From contig NZ_JABAOB010000007.1 of the NCBI RefSeq assembly GCF_012726295.1, positions 124,001-188,000 of the forward strand: a stretch of DNA of 64,000 bases, in the 5' to 3' direction. The notes under the pieces are model-generated. The model ran no database searches. It was given only the letters and a program-made list of their open reading frames with translations, and was not told the DNA's origin. The translations under genes and the position numbers were made by a program. Below are positions 8,224-17,079 of the stretch, piece by piece (the first letter of the stretch is position 1; each line of letters starts with the position of its first letter). The DNA is from Chitinophaga sp. Ak27. Its GTDB lineage: Bacteria; Bacteroidota; Bacteroidia; Chitinophagales; Chitinophagaceae.

Positions 8224-8328
8224 ATGGCGCAGCAAAGGTGTGTGCTTTTCGGCGATGAACAATGGGCCAGTGGCGGAGTTAATGATTATTTCACATCCAT
8301 ATACCCGATGATGGATGACCTGAAATAA
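8224..8328 (+). other. Short open frame or gene remnant, 34 codons
   Basis: In the 398-base stretch between the E1 gene and the hydroxyacid dehydrogenase an ATG frame encodes MAQQRCVLFGDEQWASGGVN and 14 more residues. The composition looks protein-like, but I cannot match it to a family and see no promoter or ribosome site. It may be a decayed fragment or chance. The rest of the stretch (8329-8460) shows nothing else. Confidence 0.25.
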
Positions 8329-8460
8329 TTGTGGGTACTGCCTTTTAGCTGAAGTTGCAGATATTTTCTCCGTTCATAGCAAGGGATTATTGCTTTATGT
8401 CGTAATGTACTATATCATTGCAACGGTGAATACATTCAAATAACCTTCAAATATTAAAGG

Positions 8461-9417
8461 ATGAAAAATATAGTAGTACTGGACGGCTATACCCTAAACC
8501 CTGGTGATCTTGACTGGGCTGCTTTGGAAGCATTGGGAAACGTGAAGATGTATGACCGCACGCCAGAGGCGGAGGTGTTGTCCAGGGCCCAGGATGCACA
8601 TATCCTGTTGACCAACAAAGCCATTATAAATGCAGATACCATTCGCCAGTTGCCACAACTGGAGTATATCGGGGTTACTGCCACGGGGTATAATGTAGTA
8701 GATATTGCAGTTGCACGCAGCCGGCAAATACCCGTTAGCAATGTACCAGCTTACAGTACCGCTTCCGTAGCGCAGCTCACTTTTGCGCTGATATTGGAGT
8801 TATGCCATCATACCGGGTTGCATGCGGAAAGTGTGCGTGCAGGTGAATGGGGCAGGAGTAGTGATTTCAGTTACTGGAAAACTCCATTAACAGAACTGGC
8901 CGGTAATACCCTGGGTATTGTAGGGCTGGGGCAGATAGGGCAGGCTGTAGCGCGGATCGGGCTGGCTTTCGGGATGAAGGTGATCGCCTATCATAAGCAT
9001 CCTGACCGGGATAAGATGGAGGGCGTCACTTTTGTAGATCTGGCTACCTGTTTCCGGGAGGCCGATGTGGTATCGCTGCATTGTCCATTGAATGCAGCCA
9101 ATAAAGAATTCGTAAATGCTGCGTTATTATCTACCATGAAAAAAGCGGCCTTCCTGGTTAATACCAGCCGGGGACCATTGATCAAGGAGGCGGACCTGGC
9201 GAGGGCTTTAGCTGAGGGTGTTATCGCTGGTGCGGCGTTGGACGTATTGTCGGTAGAGCCGCCTTTGGCCGGCAATCCTCTGGTGACTGCACCTCATACC
9301 ATTATTACCCCACATATTGCCTGGGCTACACAGGCTGCACGAAAACGATTGATGCATACAACTGCAGAGAATGTAAAAGCATTTTTGGGAGGGGCGCCAC
9401 AAAATATTATTAATTAG
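8461..9417 (+). CDS. D-2-hydroxyacid dehydrogenase (glycerate dehydrogenase-like)
   Basis: An NAD(P)-dependent oxidoreductase for D-2-hydroxy acids such as glycerate/hydroxypyruvate. It is full length at 318 residues. The Rossmann motif GIVGLGQIGQAVARIG lies near residue 145, the substrate Arg region NTSRGPLIKEADL near 235, and the catalytic acid/His part ALDVLSVEPP ... ITPHIAWAT follows. An AAAGG stretch just before the ATG may help initiation. It stands alone, so substrate choice within the family (glycerate, lactate, phosphonate) is not determined. Confidence 0.88.
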   Translation: MKNIVVLDGYTLNPGDLDWAALEALGNVKMYDRTPEAEVLSRAQDAHILLTNKAIINADTIRQLPQLEYIGVTATGYNVVDIAVARSRQIPVSNVPAYSTASVAQLTFALILELCHHTGLHAESVRAGEWGRSSDFSYWKTPLTELAGNTLGIVGLGQIGQAVARIGLAFGMKVIAYHKHPDRDKMEGVTFVDLATCFREADVVSLHCPLNAANKEFVNAALLSTMKKAAFLVNTSRGPLIKEADLARALAEGVIAGAALDVLSVEPPLAGNPLVTAPHTIITPHIAWATQAARKRLMHTTAENVKAFLGGAPQNIIN

Positions 9418-9575
9418 TATTCCCCGCAGAGCCGGTAAATATGTTTTTATGTTGTAAGCGAGCACTAAACCGCAAACCAAAGCCGTCGGGGGATATTCTT
9501 AAAGGGAATGGTTGAAATGAATATTCCGGTAAGAAGTGAATAGGGATGGATGGACAAGGTTATAAATATGTTATT

Positions 9576-9583
9576 TATTTTTG
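9576..9583 (+). promoter_or_regulatory. -7 box for the response-regulator gene
   Basis: TATTTTTG matches TAnnTTTG. No clear -33 is visible. It is followed directly by the palindrome at 9590-9602. Confidence 0.45.
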
Positions 9584-9589
9584 AATAAA

Positions 9590-9602
9590 CGTATCAGATA
9601 CG
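9590..9602. promoter_or_regulatory. Perfect 13-base palindrome, possible operator
   Basis: CGTATCAGATACG (6-base arms around a central A) lies at the predicted transcription start of the response-regulator gene, about 56 bases before its ATG. The position would suit autorepression. Confidence 0.35.
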
Positions 9603-9657
9603 CTCATTCGGAGCAGCAACTAAAATCTAAATATTTACCCGCTTAAAACCAACGTAC

Positions 9658-10380
9658 ATGCAACCAAGCATTCTTTTGGCAGAGGACGATATTTTTTTTG
9701 CTAAAGTAGTTAAGAGACAACTCGAACGCGCAGGTTATAATGTTACTTTCTGTGAAAATGGGCAGGAAGCCTGGGAAAAATTTCAGAAGCATGTTTTTGA
9801 TCTTTGCCTGCTTGATGTAGTAATGCCGAAGAAGGATGGCTTCGCGTTGGCCCAGGATATCCGGTCAACCGATGTAAATATTCCCATTTTATTTACTTCA
9901 TCCCGGTATATGGAACAAGACCGCCTGCAGGGTTTTGAGTCTGGTGCAGATGATTACATTGTAAAACCTTTCAACATCCAGGAGTTACTTTGCCGGGTAG
10001 ATGTATACCTGAAGCGGAGCAGGCTGTTGAAGAGCGAAAGGCGCATTGTTTACACCATCAGCAACCTCGTTTTTGATTATTCTCAATATAATATTCGGCA
10101 TAAAAATGCAGATTCCCATGTTCGTATGGCCCCAAAAGAAGCGGAATTACTTCGCTTTCTATGTGAGAATTCAAACAAAAAGCTGAAAAAAGATGATATT
10201 CTGACCTGTATCTGGGGACAGGATGATTTCTTCTCATCACGCGTAATGGACGTTTACCTGACCAGGCTTCGTAAGCACATTGCACAGGATCCTGCTGTAA
10301 AACTCGAAACCTACCATGGTAAGGGACTGATGTTTATTGCGGATGACCTGGATCGCTCACACACCATCTTTAAGATTTAG
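9658..10380 (+). CDS. Response regulator, OmpR/PhoB family
   Basis: A two-component transcription regulator of 240 residues. The receiver domain (residues 1-120) has the acidic pair Asp10/Asp11, the phospho-acceptor Asp53 in LCLLDVVMPKKDG, Thr80 and Lys103 in DDYIVKPF. The C-terminal winged helix (about 130-232) includes MAPKEAELLRFLCEN and the recognition-helix region SRVMDVYLTRLRKHI. No histidine kinase is adjacent, so its partner is elsewhere. A strong terminator follows, making it a single-gene unit. Confidence 0.93.
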   Translation: MQPSILLAEDDIFFAKVVKRQLERAGYNVTFCENGQEAWEKFQKHVFDLCLLDVVMPKKDGFALAQDIRSTDVNIPILFTSSRYMEQDRLQGFESGADDYIVKPFNIQELLCRVDVYLKRSRLLKSERRIVYTISNLVFDYSQYNIRHKNADSHVRMAPKEAELLRFLCENSNKKLKKDDILTCIWGQDDFFSSRVMDVYLTRLRKHIAQDPAVKLETYHGKGLMFIADDLDRSHTIFKI

Positions 10381-10411
10381 CTGTTTTTGGTTTGGTTAAC
10401 TCCATCCAATG

Positions 10412-10448
10412 GAAAACGTCCGCTGTAATGGCGGACGTTTTCTTTTTT
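10412..10448 (+). terminator. Terminator after the response regulator
   Basis: GAAAACGTCCGC pairs with GCGGACGTTTTC around a short loop, followed by TTTTTT. It also separates this gene from the convergent yebC. Confidence 0.92.
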
Positions 10449-10464
10449 ATATGTTGATAAACAA

Positions 10465-11175
10465 CTATTTCAGATTGTAGAAAACCTGCTGTACATCTTC
10501 GTCCTGTTCCAGGCGGTCTACCAGTTCCAGCACTTCTTTTGCTTGTTCATCATTCAATTCTACGGTAGTAGTAGGAATGCGTTTCAGCTCAGAGCTAATT
10601 ACTTCCAGGCCTTTATCATCAAGGGCTTTGGCCATATTACCGAACTCCGTAAATGCCGCACGGATAATGATATTACCTTCACTATCTTCTCCAATTTCTT
10701 CCAGTCCAAAATCTATCAGTTCCAGTTCCAGGTCTTCCAGGTTTTGCCCGGCATTTTTTACTTTGAATTCACCTACGCGATTAAACAGGAAGCCTACTGA
10801 GCCACTGTTACCCAGGCTACCTCCACCTTTGGTGAAGTGCATACGGAGGTTGGCAACCGTACGGGTCGTGTTGTCGGTAGCTGTATCAATAATTACCGCT
10901 ACACCATGAGGAGCATAGCCTTCATATACCACCTCTTCGTAATCAGTTTTGTCTTTACCCATAGCACGCTTAATAGCAGCGTCTACACGGTCTTTAGGCA
11001 TATTAACACTCTTGGCATTGAGAATGCAGCGGCGGAGTGCAGGGTTATTATCCGGATCAGGACCGGAAGCTTTTACCGCTATGGCTATTTCTTTTCCGAT
11101 TCTTGAAAATGCTTTCGCCATCTTGTCCCAGCGGGCAAACATGGTCGATTTTCTTACTTCAAATATTCTTCCCAT
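10465..11175 (-). CDS. YebC/PmpR family protein
   Basis: A widely conserved 236-residue protein. Family members were long annotated as transcription regulators, and some have been linked to translation of difficult proline-containing stretches. The start MGRIFEVRKSTMFARWDKMA, the block ALRRCILNAKSVNMPKDRVD and the central VVYEGYAPHGVAVIIDTATD are signature regions. It lacks the AGHSKW opening of E. coli YebC and instead belongs to the variant with the MGR(A/I)FE start. It is monocistronic here. Confidence 0.93.
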   Translation of the reverse strand: MGRIFEVRKSTMFARWDKMAKAFSRIGKEIAIAVKASGPDPDNNPALRRCILNAKSVNMPKDRVDAAIKRAMGKDKTDYEEVVYEGYAPHGVAVIIDTATDNTTRTVANLRMHFTKGGGSLGNSGSVGFLFNRVGEFKVKNAGQNLEDLELELIDFGLEEIGEDSEGNIIIRAAFTEFGNMAKALDDKGLEVISSELKRIPTTTVELNDEQAKEVLELVDRLEQDEDVQQVFYNLK

Positions 11176-11266
11176 TGGAGTGGTATATAATTAATACTTG
11201 TAAAAACAGAACGCAAAAATAAGGATTTTCAAATTCAGGAGTAGGCTGATTTTAGGGATTTAACTT

Positions 11267-11316
11267 AAAAGCGGCGAACAAAACGATCATAATGATTCGT
11301 TTTGTCCGCCGCTTTT
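11267..11316 (-). terminator. Long terminator after the amino acid permease gene
   Basis: AAAAGCGGCG-A-ACAAAACGATCAT pairs with ATGATTCGTTTTGTCCGCCGCTTTT, an imperfect stem of about 22 bp. On the minus strand it lies 24 bases after the permease stop. The T run is short (TTTT). Confidence 0.75.
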
Positions 11317-11339
11317 AGCTACTTTTTTCACCCCCGGGG

Positions 11340-12842
11340 TTACTTTTTGTCCATCATTTTACGGGCCTTACTGTGCTTGACGCTATAGCCAAAGTAGATC
11401 AGGAAGCCAATTCCCAGCCATACGAAGAGGCGGGCCCAGTTTTCCATTCCAAGGCTGATGATCATAGTAAGGCAGAAAGCCGCTCCTAGCGCAGGGACAA
11501 GCGGTACTAATGGTGTTTTGAAGGCACGTGGTGCATCAGGATTATTTTTACGCATTACAATTACTCCGATACATACCAATACAAACGCGAAGAGGGTACC
11601 GATACTGGTCATATCACCTACTACGTTATCCGGTACAAAGGCGGCAAACAGGCTTACAAAGACAAAGAACATCCATTGTGAGCGGTAAGGCGTATGATAT
11701 TTTGGATGCAGGCGGGCAAAAATGGGTGGTACCAGTCCATCGTTACTCATAGAGTAGAAGACTCTGGTCTGACCCAGCAGCATTACCAGGATTACAGAGG
11801 AGAAACCAGCCAGGATGGCTACAGTAATGAAGGTAGATAACCAGCCGTAACCGGTCATATAAGTGTCGATCACGTAAGCAACGGAAGCTTCGCCGCCTGC
11901 TTTCAGGAAGTCCTGGAACGGCGCAATGCCTGTAAGTACAAATGAAAACAGGATATATAATATAGTACAGATGGCCAAAGATACCAGGATACCGATAGGC
12001 ATGTTTTTCTTAGGGTTCTTGGTTTCCTGTGCAGCAGTGGATACGGCGTCGAAACCAATGAAAGCAAAGAATACTACCCCGGCGCCTCTTAGTACACCGC
12101 CCCAGCCGTGATTCCAGAAGTTGGAATAATCAACGATCTGGCCATTGTGCATTTTAACAGTTCCGGCAGTAGCTGGAATGGTAAATTCAGCGTGGTTGGC
12201 AGGGTTGATAAAGTGCCATCCGAGTACGATGAACATCAGCACGATAGATACTTTGGTAATAACGATGATGTTATTAACGATAGCAGATCCCTGCGTACCC
12301 CTGATCAGCAGGAGCGTGAGCGCCAGCAGAATAAAGAGGGAGGGGACGTTCATGATACCGTGTACACCTGCGTCGGACACTTCGAAAGGGCTATGGCTCC
12401 ATTCGTAAGGGATGGTGACGTGGAAAACGTTGGTAAGTAGTTTATTCAGGTATTGTGACCAGCCAATGGCTACAGTGGCTCCTGCCAGCGCATATTCCAG
12501 TACGAGATCCCACCCTATGATCCAGGCAATAAATTCTCCTAAAGTAGCATAAGAATAAGTATAGGCGCTTCCGGCGATAGGTATCATGGAAGCAAATTCG
12601 GCGTAACAGAGGCCAGCAAGGGCACAGCCAATTGCAGCAATAATAAAGGAGATAGTAACAGCGGGTCCGGCATGTTGTCCGGCGGCAGCAGCTGTTCTAA
12701 CAAACAGACCTGCCCCGATGATAGCGCCTATTCCAAGGGCAATCAATGAACCCGCGCCAAGCGTCCTTTTCAGTCCCTTGTCGGATTCTCCGGCTTCGGC
12801 CGTTAAAACAGAGAGCTGCTTTTTTACGAATAGTTTGCTCAT
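11340..12842 (-). CDS. Amino acid permease, APC superfamily
   Basis: An inner-membrane secondary transporter for amino acids, resembling the cationic amino acid transporter (CAT) group. With the chosen start (MSKLFVKKQLSVL) it has 500 residues and about 12-13 helices. The APC helix-1 unwound motif GIGAIIGAGLFVRTA is present, as is the GFDAVSTAAQETKNPKKNMP loop typical of the family. The frame is open 37 codons further upstream, but a -7 box (TATATTTG, 12914-12907) lies inside that extension, which favours ATG 12842. It is divergent from the dicarboxylate symporter gene. Substrate not determinable. Confidence 0.9.
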   Translation of the reverse strand: MSKLFVKKQLSVLTAEAGESDKGLKRTLGAGSLIALGIGAIIGAGLFVRTAAAAGQHAGPAVTISFIIAAIGCALAGLCYAEFASMIPIAGSAYTYSYATLGEFIAWIIGWDLVLEYALAGATVAIGWSQYLNKLLTNVFHVTIPYEWSHSPFEVSDAGVHGIMNVPSLFILLALTLLLIRGTQGSAIVNNIIVITKVSIVLMFIVLGWHFINPANHAEFTIPATAGTVKMHNGQIVDYSNFWNHGWGGVLRGAGVVFFAFIGFDAVSTAAQETKNPKKNMPIGILVSLAICTILYILFSFVLTGIAPFQDFLKAGGEASVAYVIDTYMTGYGWLSTFITVAILAGFSSVILVMLLGQTRVFYSMSNDGLVPPIFARLHPKYHTPYRSQWMFFVFVSLFAAFVPDNVVGDMTSIGTLFAFVLVCIGVIVMRKNNPDAPRAFKTPLVPLVPALGAAFCLTMIISLGMENWARLFVWLGIGFLIYFGYSVKHSKARKMMDKK

Positions 12843-12906
12843 ACGCAATCTTATTGTGGTTGATGTTTTAAGGTAGTTTAGTTCTTGTTGTTTTGTTGTT
12901 GGTCGC

Positions 12907-12914
12907 CAAATATA
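12907..12914 (-). promoter_or_regulatory. -7 box for the amino acid permease
   Basis: TATATTTG on the minus strand matches TAnnTTTG. Transcription would start near 12901, about 60 bases before the ATG at 12842, so the longer upstream frame is unlikely to be translated. Confidence 0.55.
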
Positions 12915-12980
12915 ATATCTAAAATCAAAAAGAGATACTTTTATTTTAGCCACTAACGCGCATCTTTAGCCGCCAAACCT

Positions 12981-12988
12981 TATTTTTG
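12981..12988 (+). promoter_or_regulatory. -7 box for the dicarboxylate symporter
   Basis: TATTTTTG matches TAnnTTTG, about 55 bases before the ATG at 13043. The -33 region is poor. Confidence 0.5.
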
Positions 12989-13042
12989 GGAAATTTTCCG
13001 GTTACAACTTTTAATTATTTCAAGTAAAAATTCTTGCTCCGC

Positions 13043-14317
13043 ATGAAGAAATCGTCGAATCTGCTTACCCTATACATTTTCATTGCCATGATCATCGGGA
13101 TAGGTACCGGTTATTCGGTATTCCTGGCTTATGGCAATGCTGGTACCCCGGCAGGTACCAAAGACACACCGCAGATCTTCGCTGATAACATTTCTATACT
13201 GACAGACATCTTCCTGCGCCTGGTAAAAATGATCATTGCCCCGCTGGTATTCTCTACCCTGGTGGTAGGAGTAGCCAAGCTGGGAGATATAAAAGCGGTT
13301 GGACGTATTGGTGGAAAGACAATGCTGTGGTTTATCAGTGCAACCTTTGTATCATTGTTTTTGGGTTTGGTACTTGTGAACATAATGAAACCGGGAATAT
13401 CGCTGCAATTGCCGCTGCCGGATGAACATGCCTCTTCTGGTATTGCGAAGGCAGATATGACCCTGCGGGGATTTTTCCATCACGTGGTGCCAGATAGCGT
13501 GATAGATGCAATGGGCAGGAACGAAATTTTGCAAATTGTGGTATTTGCCATTTTCTTCGGGGTGGCAGCTGCTGCTATTGGCGAAAAGGCGATGCCGGTA
13601 GTAAAGTTACTGGATAGTGTTGCTCATATTATGCTGAAGGTGACAGGTTTTGTAATGAATTTTGCGCCTTTTGCCGTATTTGGCGCTATGGCGGGTATCA
13701 TTGCGGTGAAGGGACCTATCGTACTGGTTACATATGGGAAATTTATTATCCAGTTTTATATGGGCTTGTTTAGTTTGTGGGTAGTCATTGCTTTTGTGGG
13801 ATGGTTGATTTTGGGCAAACCAGTATTCCGCCTCTTGGGTATGATTAAGGACCCCCTCTTGCTGGCATTTGGCACTGCGAGTAGCGAAGCGGCTTATCCC
13901 CGTACTATGGAGGAGCTGGAGAAATTTGGTTGTGACAGCCGGATAGTGAGTTTTGTGTTACCGTTGGGCTATTCCTTTAACCTGGACGGTTCTATGATGT
14001 ATATGACCTTTGCCAGCCTGTTTATTGCGCAGGCATATAATATGCACCTTTCTATAGATCAACAGATTACCATGTTACTGGTATTAATGATTACCAGTAA
14101 AGGGATTGCCGGTGTGCCACGTGCTTCCCTGGTGGTAATTGCGGGCACTTTATCAATGTTTCACATCCCCGAGGCAGGGCTTCTTTTATTGCTGGGCGTA
14201 GATCACCTGTTGGATATGGGCCGTTCTGCTACCAATGTTATTGGCAATGCCATGGCTACCGCTGTAGTTTCCAAGTGGGAAAACAAACTCAGCACCGGAG
14301 ATGCGCCTAACGCCTAA
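13043..14317 (+). CDS. Dicarboxylate/amino acid:cation symporter (DAACS family)
   Basis: A GltP/DctA-type trimeric symporter that imports dicarboxylates or acidic amino acids with H+ or Na+. The 424 residues carry the family's helical hairpins: the Ser-rich tip appears as FGTASSEAAYPRTMEE, and the NMDGT cation motif as NLDGSMMYM. GVPRASLVVIAGTLSMF in the second hairpin and the substrate Arg/Asp region DMGRSATNVIGNA near the end are well preserved. The start is ATG 13043; a TTG three codons earlier is less likely. DedA follows 66 bases downstream and may be co-transcribed. Confidence 0.92.
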   Translation: MKKSSNLLTLYIFIAMIIGIGTGYSVFLAYGNAGTPAGTKDTPQIFADNISILTDIFLRLVKMIIAPLVFSTLVVGVAKLGDIKAVGRIGGKTMLWFISATFVSLFLGLVLVNIMKPGISLQLPLPDEHASSGIAKADMTLRGFFHHVVPDSVIDAMGRNEILQIVVFAIFFGVAAAAIGEKAMPVVKLLDSVAHIMLKVTGFVMNFAPFAVFGAMAGIIAVKGPIVLVTYGKFIIQFYMGLFSLWVVIAFVGWLILGKPVFRLLGMIKDPLLLAFGTASSEAAYPRTMEELEKFGCDSRIVSFVLPLGYSFNLDGSMMYMTFASLFIAQAYNMHLSIDQQITMLLVLMITSKGIAGVPRASLVVIAGTLSMFHIPEAGLLLLLGVDHLLDMGRSATNVIGNAMATAVVSKWENKLSTGDAPNA

Positions 14318-14383
14318 CTTAACAAATGCGTAACACATTAATGCTTATTTTACCGATTCAGAACTAGAAATAGCGTATTTAGC

Positions 14384-15070
14384 ATGGACCAGATTATTGA
14401 GTTTTTTAAACACCTCATTAATCCCTCGTGGATTATTGAACATGGTGGCCTTTACCTGTTGCTGGCAATTATTTTTGCAGAAACGGGTCTTTTTATTGGT
14501 TTCTTTCTGCCGGGCGATTCCCTGCTCTTTGTGGCGGGTATCTACAGCAAAGATCTTTGCCACAGCTTCTTTGATCTGCCTTTTGCAGTGATCATGTTGC
14601 TGATCGCTATAGCCGGTGTATTGGGAAATATGGTGGGGTTTTGGTTTGGTAGAAAATCCGGTCCTGTATTATTTAAGAAAAAGGATACTTTCTTCTTTAA
14701 AAAGAAGCACCTGATCCAGGCGCACGAATTTTTCGGCAAATATGGAGGCGGCGCTATTTTCTTCGCGCGTTTCCTGCCTATCATCCGTACGTTTGCACCC
14801 ATTGTAGCGGGTGTTGCGGAAATGGATGCCAAGAAATTCATGTTGTTTAATATTGTAGGTTCTTTTGCCTGGGTATTCTCTATGATGCTGGCCGGCCATT
14901 ACCTGGATAAGGCTTTCCCGAATTTGAAAGAGCATCTGGAGCTGATTATCCTGGTAATTATATTAATTACCACCTTACCGGTACTGATCAAGGTAATATT
15001 TGGCAAAGCAAAACACTCGTCCGCTGCTCCTCACCAGGAACCCGCAGAAAAAACAGATTCTTCATTATAA
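14384..15070 (+). CDS. DedA family membrane protein
   Basis: A 228-residue inner-membrane protein with a VTT/SNARE-associated domain. Some members flip undecaprenyl phosphate or polyprenyl lipids. The motif FAETGLFIGFFLPGDSLLF near residue 30 contains the conserved acidic residue and GD; FFARFLPIIRTFAPIVAGVA near 125 carries the conserved arginines. The C-terminus is hydrophilic and Ala/Pro rich. It lies behind the DAACS gene and is closed by a terminator. Which lipid it moves cannot be said. Confidence 0.92.
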   Translation: MDQIIEFFKHLINPSWIIEHGGLYLLLAIIFAETGLFIGFFLPGDSLLFVAGIYSKDLCHSFFDLPFAVIMLLIAIAGVLGNMVGFWFGRKSGPVLFKKKDTFFFKKKHLIQAHEFFGKYGGGAIFFARFLPIIRTFAPIVAGVAEMDAKKFMLFNIVGSFAWVFSMMLAGHYLDKAFPNLKEHLELIILVIILITTLPVLIKVIFGKAKHSSAAPHQEPAEKTDSSL

Positions 15071-15084
15071 TTTTTTATATCTTT

Positions 15085-15115
15085 AAAAGGGCCTTTTTAA
15101 AAAGGCCCTTTTTTA
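15085..15115 (+). terminator. Terminator after dedA-like gene
   Basis: AAAAGGGCC and GGCCCTTTT pair, with the TTTTTAAAAA between them also self-complementary. A T run follows. Confidence 0.92.
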
Positions 15116-15152
15116 TTAATTCCCGTTATAATTATTGTCAACCGAACTACCA

Positions 15153-16388
15153 ATGAAGACCGACAATCGTTCTGTTTCTATTTTTAATATAGCCGTTATA
15201 GTTGCTTCACTAGGCTATTTCGTTGATATTTATGATCTTTTACTGTTTACCATCGTAAGGGTACCTAGTTTAAAATCGCTGGGACTTCCACAGAGCGAAA
15301 TTGATGCAGGGGCAGGCCTGCTTTTAATCAACATTCAAATGGTAGGCCTGTTGATTGGTGGAATTTTCTGGGGTATAATAGGAGATAAGAAAGGCCGGCT
15401 GAGCGTATTATTCGGTTCTATTCTCATTTATTCTATTGCCAATATTGCCAACGGTTTTGTGCATGGGATCAATGGCTATATACTATGGCGTTTTGTGGCG
15501 GGCTTTGGTTTGGCTGGTGAGCTGGGCGCAGGTATTACGCTGGTATCTGAAATATTACCCAAGGAAAAGAGGGGATATGGTACCATGATAGTGGCTACCG
15601 TAGGGGTATCGGGTGCTGTAGCAGCCAACCTGATAGCCAAGCTGGTGGGCGACTGGCGTATTTGTTATTTTATTGGTGGAGGATTAGGGCTGGCGTTGCT
15701 GGTGCTTCGGGTTAGTGTAATGGAGTCGCATTTATTTAATGCGGTGAAGGAATCTACGGCAGGGAGGGGAAGTTTGGTAGCATTATTTAACAACCGGGAA
15801 CGGTTTATGAAGTATTTGAAATGTATGTTGCTGGGCACTCCGACCTGGTTTGTAGTAGGTATCCTTATTGCATTTTCGAATAAGTTTGCGACTGTCATGA
15901 ACGTGCAGGGGGCCATTAATCCTGGTGATGCAGTGGCTTTCTGTTATGCAGGTCTGGTGCTGGGTGATTTCACTACCGGCTTACTAAGCCAGGTATGGCA
16001 AAGCCGGAGAAAGGTGATGTTGCTGTTCCTGTTGCTGACAGGCGTAATGGTGGCGGTTTACCTGAATTTACATGGGGCTGCTACCTGGGTATTTTATACC
16101 GTTTGCTTTATACTGGGCTTCAGTGTTGGGTTCTGGGCTATTTTTGTAACCATCGCAGCAGAGAGCTTCGGCACTAATTTACGCGCTACCGTGGCTACTA
16201 CGGTGCCTAACTTTGCGCGGGGAATGCTTCCATTGATATCGCTCTTGTTTATAAACGTGCAGAAACACTTTACTTTCCTGCAAAGCGGCGCTATTGTAGC
16301 GGTGGTGTGTATAGGGATTGCTTTAATTACTGCCTGGAACGTGGAGGAAACATTTGGTAAGGACCTGAATTACCTGGAAGAAATTTAG
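15153..16388 (+). CDS. MFS transporter, metabolite:H+ symporter type
   Basis: A 411-residue, 12-helix major facilitator. The loop 2-3 signature is GIIGDKKGRLS, and RFVAGFGLAGELGAGITLV with EILPKEKRGYGT in helix 4-5 resembles the sugar/metabolite:H+ symporter group. Helices 10-12 (GFWAIFVTIAAESFGTNLRA) fit the same group. ATG 15153 is used; the longer frame starts at TTG. Its 3' end overlaps that of the convergent MarR gene by 4 bases, which suggests, without proving it, that the regulator may control it. The substrate is unknown. Confidence 0.88.
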   Translation: MKTDNRSVSIFNIAVIVASLGYFVDIYDLLLFTIVRVPSLKSLGLPQSEIDAGAGLLLINIQMVGLLIGGIFWGIIGDKKGRLSVLFGSILIYSIANIANGFVHGINGYILWRFVAGFGLAGELGAGITLVSEILPKEKRGYGTMIVATVGVSGAVAANLIAKLVGDWRICYFIGGGLGLALLVLRVSVMESHLFNAVKESTAGRGSLVALFNNRERFMKYLKCMLLGTPTWFVVGILIAFSNKFATVMNVQGAINPGDAVAFCYAGLVLGDFTTGLLSQVWQSRRKVMLLFLLLTGVMVAVYLNLHGAATWVFYTVCFILGFSVGFWAIFVTIAAESFGTNLRATVATTVPNFARGMLPLISLLFINVQKHFTFLQSGAIVAVVCIGIALITAWNVEETFGKDLNYLEEI

Positions 16389-16846
16389 TGATAGCTTTCC
16401 AGCATCTTATCTAGTAATTTGTTCAGCTGTATTATTTCTTTTTCATTGAGTGACTGGAGTACATTATCCAGGTGCCCAATTTCAGTATCTATTTGTTTTA
16501 GCAGTTGCAGGCCTTTGTCGTTGATGCGAACATCGACGGCACGCCTGTCCATTTCGCTGTTTTTGCGTTCTATCAGGTCGGCTTTGCGAAGGCGTTCCAC
16601 CAGCCGGGATACATCACTCATTTTATCGAGCATTCTGTCTTTCAGCACGTTGATGCTGGCTGCTTTGGGATGTTGCCCGCGAAGGATGCGCAGTATATTA
16701 AACTGCTGCATAGTGATGCCATATTGTTTAAAGAATTGCTGGTGCCGGGCGGTAATCCAGTTACCTATAAAAATCAGGCTGACGAGGCCACGCTGATTTT
16801 CGCTTTCAAAAGATTTTTGTGTTATCAGTTTTTCCAGGTTAGACAT
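16385..16846 (-). CDS. MarR family transcriptional regulator
   Basis: A 153-residue winged-helix repressor of the MarR type, which usually releases DNA on binding small aromatic ligands. The recognition region MSDVSRLVERLRKADLIERK and the wing SEMDRRAVDVRINDKG (with the conserved Asp-Arg pair) are clear. Dimerisation helices flank them. It is tail-to-tail with the MFS gene, overlapping by 4 bases. No operator could be located with confidence upstream. Confidence 0.92.
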   Translation of the reverse strand: MSNLEKLITQKSFESENQRGLVSLIFIGNWITARHQQFFKQYGITMQQFNILRILRGQHPKAASINVLKDRMLDKMSDVSRLVERLRKADLIERKNSEMDRRAVDVRINDKGLQLLKQIDTEIGHLDNVLQSLNEKEIIQLNKLLDKMLESYH

Positions 16847-17021
16847 ACGTTGAGAGTTAAACCAAATTTGGTGAAACGGATTTAGAAGTGTTTCATTTAT
16901 ACTGCTTTAGTCATCTTTTCAGGATGGGGTAAAATTACGAATAAAAAAAGAATTGCAGATTTTGTCATGTGGTTGATAAGGCAGAAGATCCTGATTTTAT
17001 CGTGGCAGTGGGGAAATGATT

Positions 17022-17061
17022 AGCGGAGATAGCGGGAATGTTTTCCACATCTATCTCCGCT
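17022..17061. terminator. Hairpin after mdh without a clear T run
   Basis: AGCGGAGATAG pairs perfectly with CTATCTCCGCT around an 18-base loop. It lies 19 bases after the mdh stop on the minus strand. The lack of a T run makes it a weak or processing hairpin. Confidence 0.5.
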
Positions 17062-17079
17062 GTATGCGTTGGTAGACGA

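Noticed and set aside
12843..12953. N-terminal extension of the amino acid permease
   Set aside because: A -7 promoter box lies inside it and the extension is not hydrophobic or conserved in the family; ATG 12842 is preferred.
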